In this document: positions 1 through 7,621 of the stretch, in pieces
Layout: each line of letters begins with the position of its first letter
How positions within the stretch are numbered: position 1 is the first letter of the stretch
IMG/VR virus record: IMGVR_UViG_3300046328_000518
Coordinates: 1 to 31,901 of that record
Reading direction: 5' to 3' (one strand)
DNA: 31,901 bases
Source of the DNA: a virus
Position numbers and translations under genes: made by a program
The notes under the pieces: generated by a model
Told to the model about the DNA's origin: nothing
Seen by the model: only the letters and a program-made list of their open reading frames with translations
Databases searched by the model: none

Positions 1-1353
1 ATACCCCCCTAAATCTTTTGTAGTGGTATTTGCTAACAAATATTGAGGTTTTAATGACGGTGTACCAGCTGTATTACCTTGTAAATGATAAACAGGCGTT
101 ACAGTACCGTCTTTCAATATAAACATTATACCAAACGCATATACTTCTCCACGTAAATAACCTATTTTATTAGCTGAGTAATCTGGTAACGAATAATCTC
201 CTCTTTCGGAAGATAAATCAACTGTCATATCCTGCCACCCTGCGGTTTGTGGAGCTGCACTACTACCATTAATAACGTTTGTTTCGTTATATGTAACTTC
301 TTCTATAAAGTATTTTAACTTAACAGTGTTAGCTACTGCTTGGTAATTATCAGTGGGCTTTGTTTTTAAGTTAGACCAAAACAGTCTATTGTCTTTTTGT
401 TCAACGCATTTAGCATGTGTATACAATACAAGCGCCTGATTAAGCTCATTAGCATTACTCGTAGTAATCGTTTCTTCATAACCAGTATACACAAACGGTA
501 TACTACTTCTATTATCAATACGCTCTCTACGAAATAAACGTATATCAGGGGTAGTAGTAGCCTCTTTGTACGTTATAACTGCTATCTCTACGTATGTAAA
601 ATCTACGTCTATATTTTCTATAATAGCTTCTATTGATTTTCTACACAATGTGTTAAAATCTGCTCCGTCGTAATCTTTTCTATTCGTTATGCTTTCGTTA
701 TCGTCTGTTATACATACAGACGGCGACACTATTCCAAACGTAGTAGGATTTAAGTCTTCGTTTAAATATCTCGCTACAAATTGCACCCTACCTGCATATA
801 TGCTACCACCGTCTAAAACCGTTATAGGTGTGATATAAGGCACTTTCTGAAAATTGTTAATTTGTATTGCTTCTAAAAAGTTAATGGCTGTAATTGGCGG
901 AAAATCAATATTAATAGCCCTCATAGGGTTTACGTTATCGGTAAAGTAAACCACTACGTTATTATTAAATAGCTTCCTTGCTGAAACGTCTATTTGATTA
1001 AGCACGTTAAACCCTAATTGAACATTTGGCGTTACAATTAAATTTCCTACCTTAGTAGTATATACACCTACGTTATCTACAACACCTATTTCACAATTAC
1101 CGTTTGTTGTAACGTCGTCGTTATCCGTACCAAACAGTATAATGTAGTCGTCTATAACAAACCTACCTACTATATACTTAAATGGTAATTGTAAACTAAA
1201 CGGAGTATTTCCGCTTTCGTTGTGTGGTTTTAATAGACCATAATTTCCAGCATTTATTAAATTTAGGGCATGTATATAAGAATTAGTGTGCGTATCGTAT
1301 ATACCACTATCAGACACCATACCCTTTTCAAACGTGTTTATAGATGTTTCCAT
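1..1353 (-). CDS. Tail muzzle / stabilisation protein, N-terminal part (cut by window edge)
   Basis: An open frame starts at an ATG at 1353 and runs off the left edge without a stop, giving about 451 residues. It begins METSINTFEKGMVSDSG and is rich in beta-forming and Asn/Thr residues. This opening, an Asn-x-Phe-x-Lys-Gly-Met-x-x-Asp pattern, is typical of the large protein that crAss-like genomes call stabilisation or muzzle protein, which closes the tail tip. It starts 7 bases after the stop of the ring protein upstream, as expected when connector and tail-tip genes are transcribed together. The family assignment is from memory of the N-terminal pattern and context. The remaining portion lies outside the window. 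Confidence 0.6.
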   Translation of the reverse strand, partial: METSINTFEKGMVSDSGIYDTHTNSYIHALNLINAGNYGLLKPHNESGNTPFSLQLPFKYIVGRFVIDDYIILFGTDNDDVTTNGNCEIGVVDNVGVYTTKVGNLIVTPNVQLGFNVLNQIDVSARKLFNNNVVVYFTDNVNPMRAINIDFPPITAINFLEAIQINNFQKVPYITPITVLDGGSIYAGRVQFVARYLNEDLNPTTFGIVSPSVCITDDNESITNRKDYDGADFNTLCRKSIEAIIENIDVDFTYVEIAVITYKEATTTPDIRLFRRERIDNRSSIPFVYTGYEETITTSNANELNQALVLYTHAKCVEQKDNRLFWSNLKTKPTDNYQAVANTVKLKYFIEEVTYNETNVINGSSAAPQTAGWQDMTVDLSSERGDYSLPDYSANKIGYLRGEVYAFGIMFILKDGTVTPVYHLQGNTAGTPSLKPQYLLANTTTKDLGGY

Positions 1354-1360
1354 ATCGTTA

Positions 1361-2014
1361 TTAGTTTGACGTTTGTTGTGTGTAAACTGTTGCAAAGTTA
1401 TTATAATACGCATTAACGTGAGGTATTAACTTTCCTTGCATTAATCGTATACGTTCTTGTGTGTCTTTATCAGGCATGTTACCTACGCCTTTTGCTTCTC
1501 TCGCATACCCTCTCCAATCTTGCTCTAATTTAGCATACGTTGAGCCTGCTATGTCGCCATTTAGAAATTTCTTATACATTAATTTATATATAACATATCT
1601 AAAGCATGCTTCTACATAAGCTATGTGGTCTGGTATTAAAGGGTAGCCGTCTTCGTCTAATGGTATTGCTATATACGATATAGTTAATGTATCAAAATTA
1701 CCTACACGTAAATAAGGTGCTTTATACACGTAAGTATTACTGCAACCGATAGCTACACGATTTGCAGATGAATATACGCTACCATTTGACGAAACAACAG
1801 ATTGTATTTTATGTACGCCACAAGGCATAATTACTTGTCCGTAATTATCTGTCATAGCAACATACGTATTATACTCATATTGACTGTGTCCCCCTATCTG
1901 CTCTGTTGCTTCAGCTACCCAGTTACCAAAAGCATTTCTATCTACGGTAAACATATCTTGGGTATCACGTATTACTTTATCAATTATTGTATCTATTGTT
2001 AATAAGTTTTTCAT
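1361..2014 (-). CDS. Ring (neck/tail connector) protein, copy 4
   Basis: 217 residues. It has a helical N-terminus with a short Asp-containing start (TIDTIIDKVIRDTQ), a middle beta region, then a pattern of YIAIPLDEDGYPLIPDHI followed by a long helix (YVEACFRYVIYKLMYKKF). A beta strand, a Pro-rich turn and a helix beginning with Ile/Val-Glu-Ala is the usual layout of the small ring or adaptor proteins stacked under the portal in crAss-like podoviruses. Its ATG overlaps the TGA of the upstream gene (ATGA), and the muzzle gene follows at once. It probably forms a dodecameric ring in the tail barrel. The exact level in the stack cannot be told from sequence alone. Confidence 0.55.
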   Translation of the reverse strand: MKNLLTIDTIIDKVIRDTQDMFTVDRNAFGNWVAEATEQIGGHSQYEYNTYVAMTDNYGQVIMPCGVHKIQSVVSSNGSVYSSANRVAIGCSNTYVYKAPYLRVGNFDTLTISYIAIPLDEDGYPLIPDHIAYVEACFRYVIYKLMYKKFLNGDIAGSTYAKLEQDWRGYAREAKGVGNMPDKDTQERIRLMQGKLIPHVNAYYNNFATVYTQQTSN

Positions 2015-2646
2015 ATAGGGTATATTATTTTTTTAGAAAGATAACTCGCTCTTAACCTTAATTTATGTTTTTTACATGGTATAATTCTGTATTTATATAA
2101 AATACTACGCCTAACACCTATTTTATGCCAACGTACACAAGTTCTATATTCGCTTAACAAATAATCTTCGTTTTTAAGTGGTATAACTTCTTCTGTTAGC
2201 TTATAGTGTCTATAATCTATTGGCGTTTTTATAGGGTTTACTATACGCTTAGCTTCTAACGCTCCAAATCCACAAGGTAATCGTACTACAACTGCTTTAT
2301 CAATTAATATAGATATTACGTTATCAAAGTACGCTGTCATTATATCTATGTATATAGAATAAGGAACTTGCATAGTCTTAGCTGTTTTATTTCTATAATC
2401 CATGTAAGCATCTTCTAACGTATAATCATACTCTCCTCGTTTAAGTGCTGTTGTTCTACTCGGTCTTTTGCGTCTTTCTACATACACTCCGTATTTCTTT
2501 GCTCGCCTTTTTCTCGGTTGCGGTTTAGGTAATTTAGGCATGTATGATATACCATTTCGCACAACGTATAACGGATTATTATACCAATTATACAAGTGTT
2601 CATCTTTCATACGTTGTATAGCTGCTACTATCTCTGACTTTTCCAT
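2011..2646 (-). CDS. Conserved IHF/HU-like virion-region protein with basic N-terminus
   Basis: 211 residues. Residues about 35 to 70 are very basic (KPQPRKRRAKKYGVYVERRK). A central part reads helix, then LIDKAVVVRLPCGFGALEAK, resembling the HU/IHF pattern of a dimerisation helix followed by 'L..G..V.L.GFG.F'. The C-terminus is rich in Tyr, Lys and Arg. crAss-like phages are known to encode IHF-like proteins near structural genes, so a DNA-binding role in packaged or ejected DNA is possible. It sits between two ring-protein genes, overlapping the downstream one as ATGA and the upstream one by one base, so it is co-transcribed with the connector. The fold assignment is an inference from a short pattern and could be wrong. 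Confidence 0.4.
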   Translation of the reverse strand: MEKSEIVAAIQRMKDEHLYNWYNNPLYVVRNGISYMPKLPKPQPRKRRAKKYGVYVERRKRPSRTTALKRGEYDYTLEDAYMDYRNKTAKTMQVPYSIYIDIMTAYFDNVISILIDKAVVVRLPCGFGALEAKRIVNPIKTPIDYRHYKLTEEVIPLKNEDYLLSEYRTCVRWHKIGVRRSILYKYRIIPCKKHKLRLRASYLSKKIIYPI

Positions 2647-3305
2647 TAGTTATCTTGATTAGCGTTGTTCAATGTGTCTGCTGTTGTAGATTTTAATAGT
2701 CTAATTTCTTGTACTGTTAATCTACGTATAATTTCTTGTAAATCAGATAACGGCATAGGATATTCATATTCAGTAGCTTTACAGCCTGTAACAGTTCCAC
2801 ACGTATTTATGCTTGCTATTTCTTTTGGGTTTTCAAATATAGCTTTAATCCTTATGTTCTTTAGCATAAGTGTATTCATTACATAAATATATGTATCGTT
2901 GCCTACTTTATTATTAAACCAAAGTAACTCATTCTTACCGTATCGTTTGTATGGTGTGTATTGTGCAGTTTCACTACTTGTTTTAGATATACTATCCCCA
3001 TTAACACTGCCCACAAACAAAGTTTCTATAAACATAGGTATAGGGTTTTGTGTACGCAATATTCTACACTCTACTGGAAGATTACAGCAGTTATAGGCAT
3101 CTACTCTAACTAACGGTATGCAATCAAGTGTTTGTGCATATACATTTCCTATTGATTTATTTGCTTTTACTTCGGCTTTAACGTAAGCTGCACGTATGTA
3201 ATCGACTATAAATTCAAGTTGTCGGTTAGATAGCAACGTATCATCTGATACTCCTCCACGATTAAGTAAATTTTGTACGGTATAAATTATTTCTAAATTC
3301 GTCAT
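2646..3305 (-). CDS. Ring (neck/tail connector) protein, copy 3
   Basis: About 219 residues starting at the ATG at 3305 (MTNLEIIYTVQNLLNRGG). An upstream in-frame ATG at 3347 would add 14 residues, but it lies inside a perfect 7-base-pair stem-loop (3323 to 3349), which looks like the terminator of the gene before, so the shorter start is preferred. The protein has an N-terminal helical pair ending in an Asp-Tyr-Ile-Arg-Ala helix, a beta region (CIPLVRVDAYNC, then NLPVECRILRTQNPIP), and a C-terminal MPLSDLQEIIRRLTVQEIRLL helix. This 'strand, Met/Leu-Pro, amphipathic helix' layout matches the other ring proteins here. It contains several Cys residues. It probably forms a ring between portal and tail hub. 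Confidence 0.55.
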   Translation of the reverse strand: MTNLEIIYTVQNLLNRGGVSDDTLLSNRQLEFIVDYIRAAYVKAEVKANKSIGNVYAQTLDCIPLVRVDAYNCCNLPVECRILRTQNPIPMFIETLFVGSVNGDSISKTSSETAQYTPYKRYGKNELLWFNNKVGNDTYIYVMNTLMLKNIRIKAIFENPKEIASINTCGTVTGCKATEYEYPMPLSDLQEIIRRLTVQEIRLLKSTTADTLNNANQDN

Positions 3306-3322
3306 GTGCTTATATGATAATA

Positions 3323-3349
3323 GCGTGAACAGTATTACACCATTCACGC
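3323..3349 (-). terminator. Stem-loop between small late gene and ring protein 3
   Basis: GCGTGAA at 3323-3329 pairs perfectly with TTCACGC at 3343-3349 around a 13-base loop. Read on the minus strand the stem is followed by TATTATC, a weak U-rich tail. It lies just after the stop of the 132-residue gene. It may be an intrinsic terminator or attenuator, and it decides against the upstream start of the next gene. Confidence 0.5.
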
Positions 3350-3363
3350 ATGATTTATAATTA

Positions 3364-3762
3364 TTAACTTAATCTCCCTGCCGTTATTTCAGTGAGTTTA
3401 TCTTCATACGCTTTGTTTTGGTCTAACGTAGCATCATCTTGCGTGTGTACTGTGCTAATAAACATAGCTGCTAATGTATCTAACATAGTCAAAATTAATA
3501 GTAACCTGTCTTTGTCTTTTATTAGCAATTCTGCTACGTAGGTTAATACGCCGATTACAGAACGAATAAAACTTTCAGCGTTGTTTTTAAAGTACGCTTT
3601 AAATTGTTCTCTATCATTTTTATCTTTGTCTGTCGCTATTGACACAGACGACACTAAGACTGTTGATAAAAACGTAATAAACTGCCCAAACTTTACGTCT
3701 AAGCTCTTTACTAAGTTTGGTACTAATACCGAAATAATTGTTTTTAACAATGCTAAATACAT
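3364..3762 (-). CDS. Small protein of the lysis/late region, unknown function
   Basis: 132 residues, not recognised. The N-terminal 50 residues are hydrophobic and amphipathic (MYLALLKTIISVLVPNLVKS, then FGQFITFLSTVLVSSVSI), and a second hydrophobic stretch lies near 70-105 (VIGVLTYVAELLI, LLLILTMLDTLAAMFIST), separated by a charged segment (DKDKNDREQFK). Two to three possible membrane-interacting helices and its place after the DUF5675 and holin-like genes suggest a membrane-active or lysis-associated role, but this is only contextual. It is followed by a stem-loop. It could equally be a small virion protein. Confidence 0.6.
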   Translation of the reverse strand: MYLALLKTIISVLVPNLVKSLDVKFGQFITFLSTVLVSSVSIATDKDKNDREQFKAYFKNNAESFIRSVIGVLTYVAELLIKDKDRLLLILTMLDTLAAMFISTVHTQDDATLDQNKAYEDKLTEITAGRLS

Positions 3763-3809
3763 AGTTATAAAAGTTAATACTGTTATGTAACTGCTTATTA
3801 ATCAGTGAG

Positions 3810-4361
3810 CTACTTTAACTGGTTACTTGGTACTTTCGCTGACGAGAAGATACGTATATACGCTTCTTCATATTTGTCTAATACATCAAATACTGCCTTG
3901 TTAAACGCTGATACTGCCCCACGACTATTAAATTGTGATAGCCTAAACGCCTTTTTATCTTGAGTAAGGGCTTTACTCGTTGAAGTTTGCATAGATACAC
4001 ACCCCATTAAATCAATATCGTTGTCATCTACATCTAATATAGTGTCTTCAGGCGCTAAAACTTTAGCAGCTGCATGTACAAGTATCCAACTCCTGTTCGG
4101 TACTTTGTCTATCATAATGTGCCAACCTCGCTTTTCAGTAAAGCGTTTTACTAATGGATAAATGCCCTCTGGTATACACGATATACCACGTTTGTTATCC
4201 TTCCACAGTAGCTCTAACGACACGCATATAGGTACAGGCGTCATTTTTTCTGTAACGTCTTCTACACTTTCGTAGTAAACATAACCTTCTGTCCCTAATG
4301 TTCCATATGTTCTATCGATAGCAAACATAGTATTAGGCTTATACACTTTCTTCGTTTCCAT
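3810..4361 (-). CDS. DUF5675 family protein
   Basis: 183 residues. The middle carries the DUF5675 hallmarks in order: LELLWKDNKRGISCIPEG (about 49-66), a Gly-Trp-His-Ile strand, VPNRSWILVHAAA with the conserved His (about 86-98), and an Asp-x-Met-Gly-Cys-Val block (about 115). The family is common in phages and bacterial mobile elements. Its spaced His and Gly-Cys motif resembles the active-site layout of YkuD-type L,D-transpeptidases, which has led to the idea of a cell-wall-directed function; that is my inference, not established. The usual Gly-Asn after the His is replaced by Ala-Ala. Position beside a holin-like gene supports a lysis or envelope role. The family call is fairly sure, the enzymatic role is not. 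Confidence 0.7.
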   Translation of the reverse strand: METKKVYKPNTMFAIDRTYGTLGTEGYVYYESVEDVTEKMTPVPICVSLELLWKDNKRGISCIPEGIYPLVKRFTEKRGWHIMIDKVPNRSWILVHAAAKVLAPEDTILDVDDNDIDLMGCVSMQTSTSKALTQDKKAFRLSQFNSRGAVSAFNKAVFDVLDKYEEAYIRIFSSAKVPSNQLK

Positions 4362-4366
4362 AATTA

Positions 4367-4651
4367 TTATTGTTTACAAGTTTTTTGTTCTCCCATACTT
4401 TTACCTAAAGCGACAGTAATAACAAGCCCTAACGCTGTTTTTATTGCGTCAAACCATACAGTTATTAATTGTAGTATTTCTTTACTCTCAAACGTAAAGA
4501 AAACGTTTAACAATATAAGCCATGCTGGAAATAAAGCTACTGTTACTACAATTACTGTCGTAATACCCAATTTCGGTATTGTTTCCCACCAATGCGATTT
4601 AATATCAGCAATACGGTCTTCTTCGTCTTTTTGTTTTTCTTCTTCAGTCAT
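4367..4651 (-). CDS. Holin-like small membrane protein
   Basis: 94 residues with a highly charged N-terminus (MTEEEKQKDEEDRI), a Trp-Trp pair, then two hydrophobic segments: about 27-52 (LGITTVIVVTVALFPAWLIL) and about 63-84 (TVWFDAIKTALGLVITVALG). It ends in a short polar tail. Size, two membrane spans and charged terminal tails fit class II holins, which open the inner membrane at the time of lysis. It lies 5 bases upstream of the DUF5675 gene and 4 bases after the membrane-anchored protein gene, which makes a lysis cassette plausible. Holins are too diverse for sequence alone to settle it. Confidence 0.5.
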   Translation of the reverse strand: MTEEEKQKDEEDRIADIKSHWWETIPKLGITTVIVVTVALFPAWLILLNVFFTFESKEILQLITVWFDAIKTALGLVITVALGKSMGEQKTCKQ

Positions 4652-4655
4652 AATG

Positions 4656-5405
4656 TTAATTAAATGTAGGTAAAGTTATCATATCATTTACTAAGAAATT
4701 ATGCACAAGATGCAATTTACGTTCTATATACACGTTTAACGGCTTATTCATTACATCAGTAACATTCTTTAACATAACGCTTGGTTTAGCTGTTACGCTT
4801 TTAGTTGTTCTAAAATAACACATAATCATTAACAGCGGTTCTCCTTTGTCGTTATTATGTGTTATAATCGACAATTGTTGCCAATTATGCTTAATCATTT
4901 GTGTACGTATATCGTTATTTAACGTATCAACATAAATGTCTATTATTTTTTTATTTTTGTTATCGTGTATAACAGCCATTAACGACGCAGTGCTTATGTT
5001 TTGATTAGATATAATAAACGTATTATCGTAACCATGTTCACATAGCATTGAGAACTTATCAGCGTATTTACCGTATATTTTCTTATCGCCATTGTGTGCG
5101 TAATACATAGATATATGCGTTATATCGTACGCTCTGCCGCTTGCGTATCCGTATATTTCGGCTAATATAGTCTTTGCGTTACTCCTGTTCCTTATCAAAA
5201 CGCCAGCTTCATAGGTTATAAGGCTCTTTCTCCATAAATCAAGTCTTAACGATAATCTGTCTATTTGGCGCAATACACTCGGAAATCGCCATATAAGTAT
5301 TACTATACTTAAAACCCCAGTAACAATAGCTGGGCGTATTTCTAACATAAAATCGTACAAGAACGCTAAAGCTAAGTTTCCTATACTTTCAATAAATTCT
5401 ATCAT
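4656..5405 (-). CDS. Membrane-anchored protein with GAF/sensor-like domain
   Basis: 249 residues. Hydrophobic N-terminal segments (about 5-20 and 25-42, IVTGVLSIVILIW) probably anchor it in the membrane, followed by a basic Arg-rich linker with coiled-coil character (RQIDRLSLRLDLWRK). The rest looks globular: a segment ITHISMYYAHNG (about 97-108) resembles the 'YxFHNG' signature of a family of phage membrane proteins that carry a GAF-like ligand-binding domain and often sit near lysis genes. Here the Phe of that signature is Ala. It precedes the holin-like and DUF5675 genes. A role in sensing or timing lysis is an inference. The family link is from memory of the motif only. Confidence 0.5.
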   Translation of the reverse strand: MIEFIESIGNLALAFLYDFMLEIRPAIVTGVLSIVILIWRFPSVLRQIDRLSLRLDLWRKSLITYEAGVLIRNRSNAKTILAEIYGYASGRAYDITHISMYYAHNGDKKIYGKYADKFSMLCEHGYDNTFIISNQNISTASLMAVIHDNKNKKIIDIYVDTLNNDIRTQMIKHNWQQLSIITHNNDKGEPLLMIMCYFRTTKSVTAKPSVMLKNVTDVMNKPLNVYIERKLHLVHNFLVNDMITLPTFN

Positions 5406-5424
5406 AGTGTTAAGTTAATTATCG

Positions 5425-7446
5425 TTACCATCTATTCTGTGGGCAATGTTGATTAGGGTTTTTTACTTTCTTTACTAATTCGCAACCACAACTAACACCA
5501 GCTATAACGCCTTTACCGCAGAAACCGTCTGTATACACCATACATTCGTTTGATTTACAAATAGCCAGTCTTTTTTCAGACTGCTCGGTTACAGGCGCTA
5601 CTACTGCGTCTACGACAGCTGTTACTGCGCTGATACCGTTTTCTTGTACGTTAGTCATTAAGGCTTTAGCGGCATCTGTGTATCTACCTAAAATAGACTT
5701 GTTTTCTATTATACCTGCCTTTTTTCTCCAGTACGCAGTTATGTCTGCAAAGTAATCTTTTCTGAACGTAGGAGTAAGCAGTCTATGTCCTGTGTAAGTA
5801 TTATGATTATCTTTGTATTCTTTCATACGTATAGCAGCAGTTTCTTCGTTTTCTTCTACCCCTTTACCGCTAATACGATACACACCATTATTCAACTGGT
5901 AGCATATAGGGGTCATCTTTAACGTAATATCCCTTGTGTTATCGGGTAAATGTGTAGCTATCATATAATCTTGACTTACACACACCCACTTCGGCAATGC
6001 TAATTCGTTAAAGTATTCACGTTTATACAGCCCTGCGTATTTACCTGCGTTAGTATTATGTATTTCTTGTAACGGTACAAAGTTTTCCATGTGTAACATA
6101 GATGTAGGTAACACAGCTAATGTACGTTTATGATGTACTACGTTATTAACCCTATCTGTTTTTTCTTCAACGCTAAACGCTTGTTTAAGTATAAACAATG
6201 TTTGCGGTAATCTTAAGTCGTTGTCGTCCATAAAGTGAACGTAGTCGCCTCTAAATTGAGGTATAGCTTTATTTATTACATCACCTATACCAGATGTTTT
6301 AGCGTAATTCAATATCCTTACGCTACTAAATTTTGTAGGTATATCAGCTTTGTAATCAGCTTCATCTAATCTATACGTAAGTTCAGAATTATTGTTTATA
6401 ACAAGCCATTCCTTATTAGGATAATTAAACGACACAAAACATTTATATGCTTCTTGTAATTCTATCGGTCTATTAGACGTTAGAGTTACAACTGTAATTA
6501 ACGGCTGTTGTGTAACGATTTCATTTATTTCTTTAACGTACCACCAGTTTGCAAACCTTGTATCAACGTTATGTGTACGTACAAGTGGCGATTTTTCCTT
6601 AAAATGTAGTTTGTTAAACGACGTAGTGTTGCTTGCATCAATACCTGCGTTGTGGTATATTTTATTAACATTCCACATACTCGCTTTGTCTGTTGCCCAA
6701 GTAAAATTAAGCTCGTTAGATAATTCAGTATTAACATTGTTTTTCCACAACGTCCATAAAACTATCCACATATCGGCACACCAACTTTGTAACGCATGGT
6801 AATCTCCTTCAACTTCTTCTCGTTTTATTCTATAATCTTCCGCTACGTTGTAAAAATTATGTACGGCAGATAAACACTGTAACCAAAATTGTTCATTAAC
6901 AGTATTAGGCTTAAAATAGTAATGACACCCTCCGCTATTGTTATTGTTTGCTTTAACAACGTCTTTACGTATCCCAACAGTTAAACATAACTTATCAAGT
7001 AAATCTTCTTCATTCTTTATTCTACCTTTAGACGCTATGTAATCGTAATTCAAATAACTATTACAATCAGACATATAAACAGTGCTATCGTTAGCAAATT
7101 GCGTTTCGTCTAACCATTCTCTAAAGATTACGTCGCTATCTATATACAATACAGATTTAGCGCTAAGTTCTCCATTTACGTTGTACTGTTTGTAGTATTG
7201 TGATAATAATTCAAACCTTAAGGCAGGTACGTATTTATGCAAGTTAATTTCGTAAACAACTATATTAATCCCTTCGCTAATACGTTCTTTAGCCCAACTG
7301 CTTAACGTATTGCCTTTAAATACGCCTAACAGTATAACGTACTGTTTGTCCTTGTTATGCTTCTTTAGGTTATGCAGTTGTATGTCTAATTGCCAATGAA
7401 AATATTGCTCATCAGGTTGCGCTGAAACTATCATTATTTCGTTCAT
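5425..7446 (-). CDS. Two-domain glycosyltransferase with Cys-rich C-terminus
   Basis: 673 residues. Domain 1 (about 1-300) begins like a GT-A fold (MIVSAQPDEQYFHWQLDIQL) and carries a DSDVIF motif near residue 121, the metal- and nucleotide-sugar-binding DxD. Domain 2 (about 310-600) starts PLITVVTLTSNRP, as GT2 enzymes do, and has YVHFMDDNDLRLP near 415, again an Asp-rich metal site. The last 50 residues form a Cys/His cluster (CKSNEC, FCGK, SCGCEL, HCPQNRW) that could bind zinc. It probably transfers sugars to a phage or cell surface acceptor. It follows a Thr/Ser-rich protein gene, which could encode its acceptor. A leader of about 175 bases separates the two. Glycosyltransferase class is secure; donor and acceptor are unknown. 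Confidence 0.75.
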   Translation of the reverse strand: MNEIMIVSAQPDEQYFHWQLDIQLHNLKKHNKDKQYVILLGVFKGNTLSSWAKERISEGINIVVYEINLHKYVPALRFELLSQYYKQYNVNGELSAKSVLYIDSDVIFREWLDETQFANDSTVYMSDCNSYLNYDYIASKGRIKNEEDLLDKLCLTVGIRKDVVKANNNNSGGCHYYFKPNTVNEQFWLQCLSAVHNFYNVAEDYRIKREEVEGDYHALQSWCADMWIVLWTLWKNNVNTELSNELNFTWATDKASMWNVNKIYHNAGIDASNTTSFNKLHFKEKSPLVRTHNVDTRFANWWYVKEINEIVTQQPLITVVTLTSNRPIELQEAYKCFVSFNYPNKEWLVINNNSELTYRLDEADYKADIPTKFSSVRILNYAKTSGIGDVINKAIPQFRGDYVHFMDDNDLRLPQTLFILKQAFSVEEKTDRVNNVVHHKRTLAVLPTSMLHMENFVPLQEIHNTNAGKYAGLYKREYFNELALPKWVCVSQDYMIATHLPDNTRDITLKMTPICYQLNNGVYRISGKGVEENEETAAIRMKEYKDNHNTYTGHRLLTPTFRKDYFADITAYWRKKAGIIENKSILGRYTDAAKALMTNVQENGISAVTAVVDAVVAPVTEQSEKRLAICKSNECMVYTDGFCGKGVIAGVSCGCELVKKVKNPNQHCPQNRW

Positions 7447-7520
7447 ATATTTGTAAGGTTTAATTTAAACATTAATGTAATAGATTAACAAATAAAAAAA
7501 AATAGTGGCGTATATCAAAG

Positions 7521-7571
7521 CAAACAGCGAAATAATAAGCAAAATTAATATACCTACTACTTCGCTATTTG
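7521..7571 (-). terminator. Imperfect long stem-loop followed by a T run, between Thr-rich gene and glycosyltransferase gene
   Basis: CAAACAGCGAA at 7521-7531 pairs with TTCGCTATTTG at 7561-7571 with one mismatch, around a 29-base loop. On the minus strand it is followed within about 20 bases by a run of T residues (plus-strand A run near 7494-7502). It may terminate transcription ahead of the glycosyltransferase gene, or be part of its leader. Confidence 0.3.
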
Positions 7572-7582
7572 ATTACTTAACG

Positions 7583-7600
7583 GTTTATATTACTATAAAC
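7583..7600. terminator. Perfect AT-rich stem-loop 3' of the Thr-rich gene
   Basis: GTTTATA at 7583-7589 and TATAAAC at 7594-7600 form a 7-base-pair stem with a TTAC loop. It lies about 20 bases past the stop of the Thr/Ser-rich gene on the minus strand. It has low GC content and no good U tract, so it may be a transcript-end or processing signal rather than a strong terminator. Confidence 0.3.
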
Positions 7601-7621
7601 TATTATTACGCTCTATACACA

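Noticed and set aside
3306-3347. N-terminal extension of ring protein 3
   Set aside because: The extension would be encoded by a perfect terminator-like stem-loop, and the start at 3305 gives the usual ring-protein opening.
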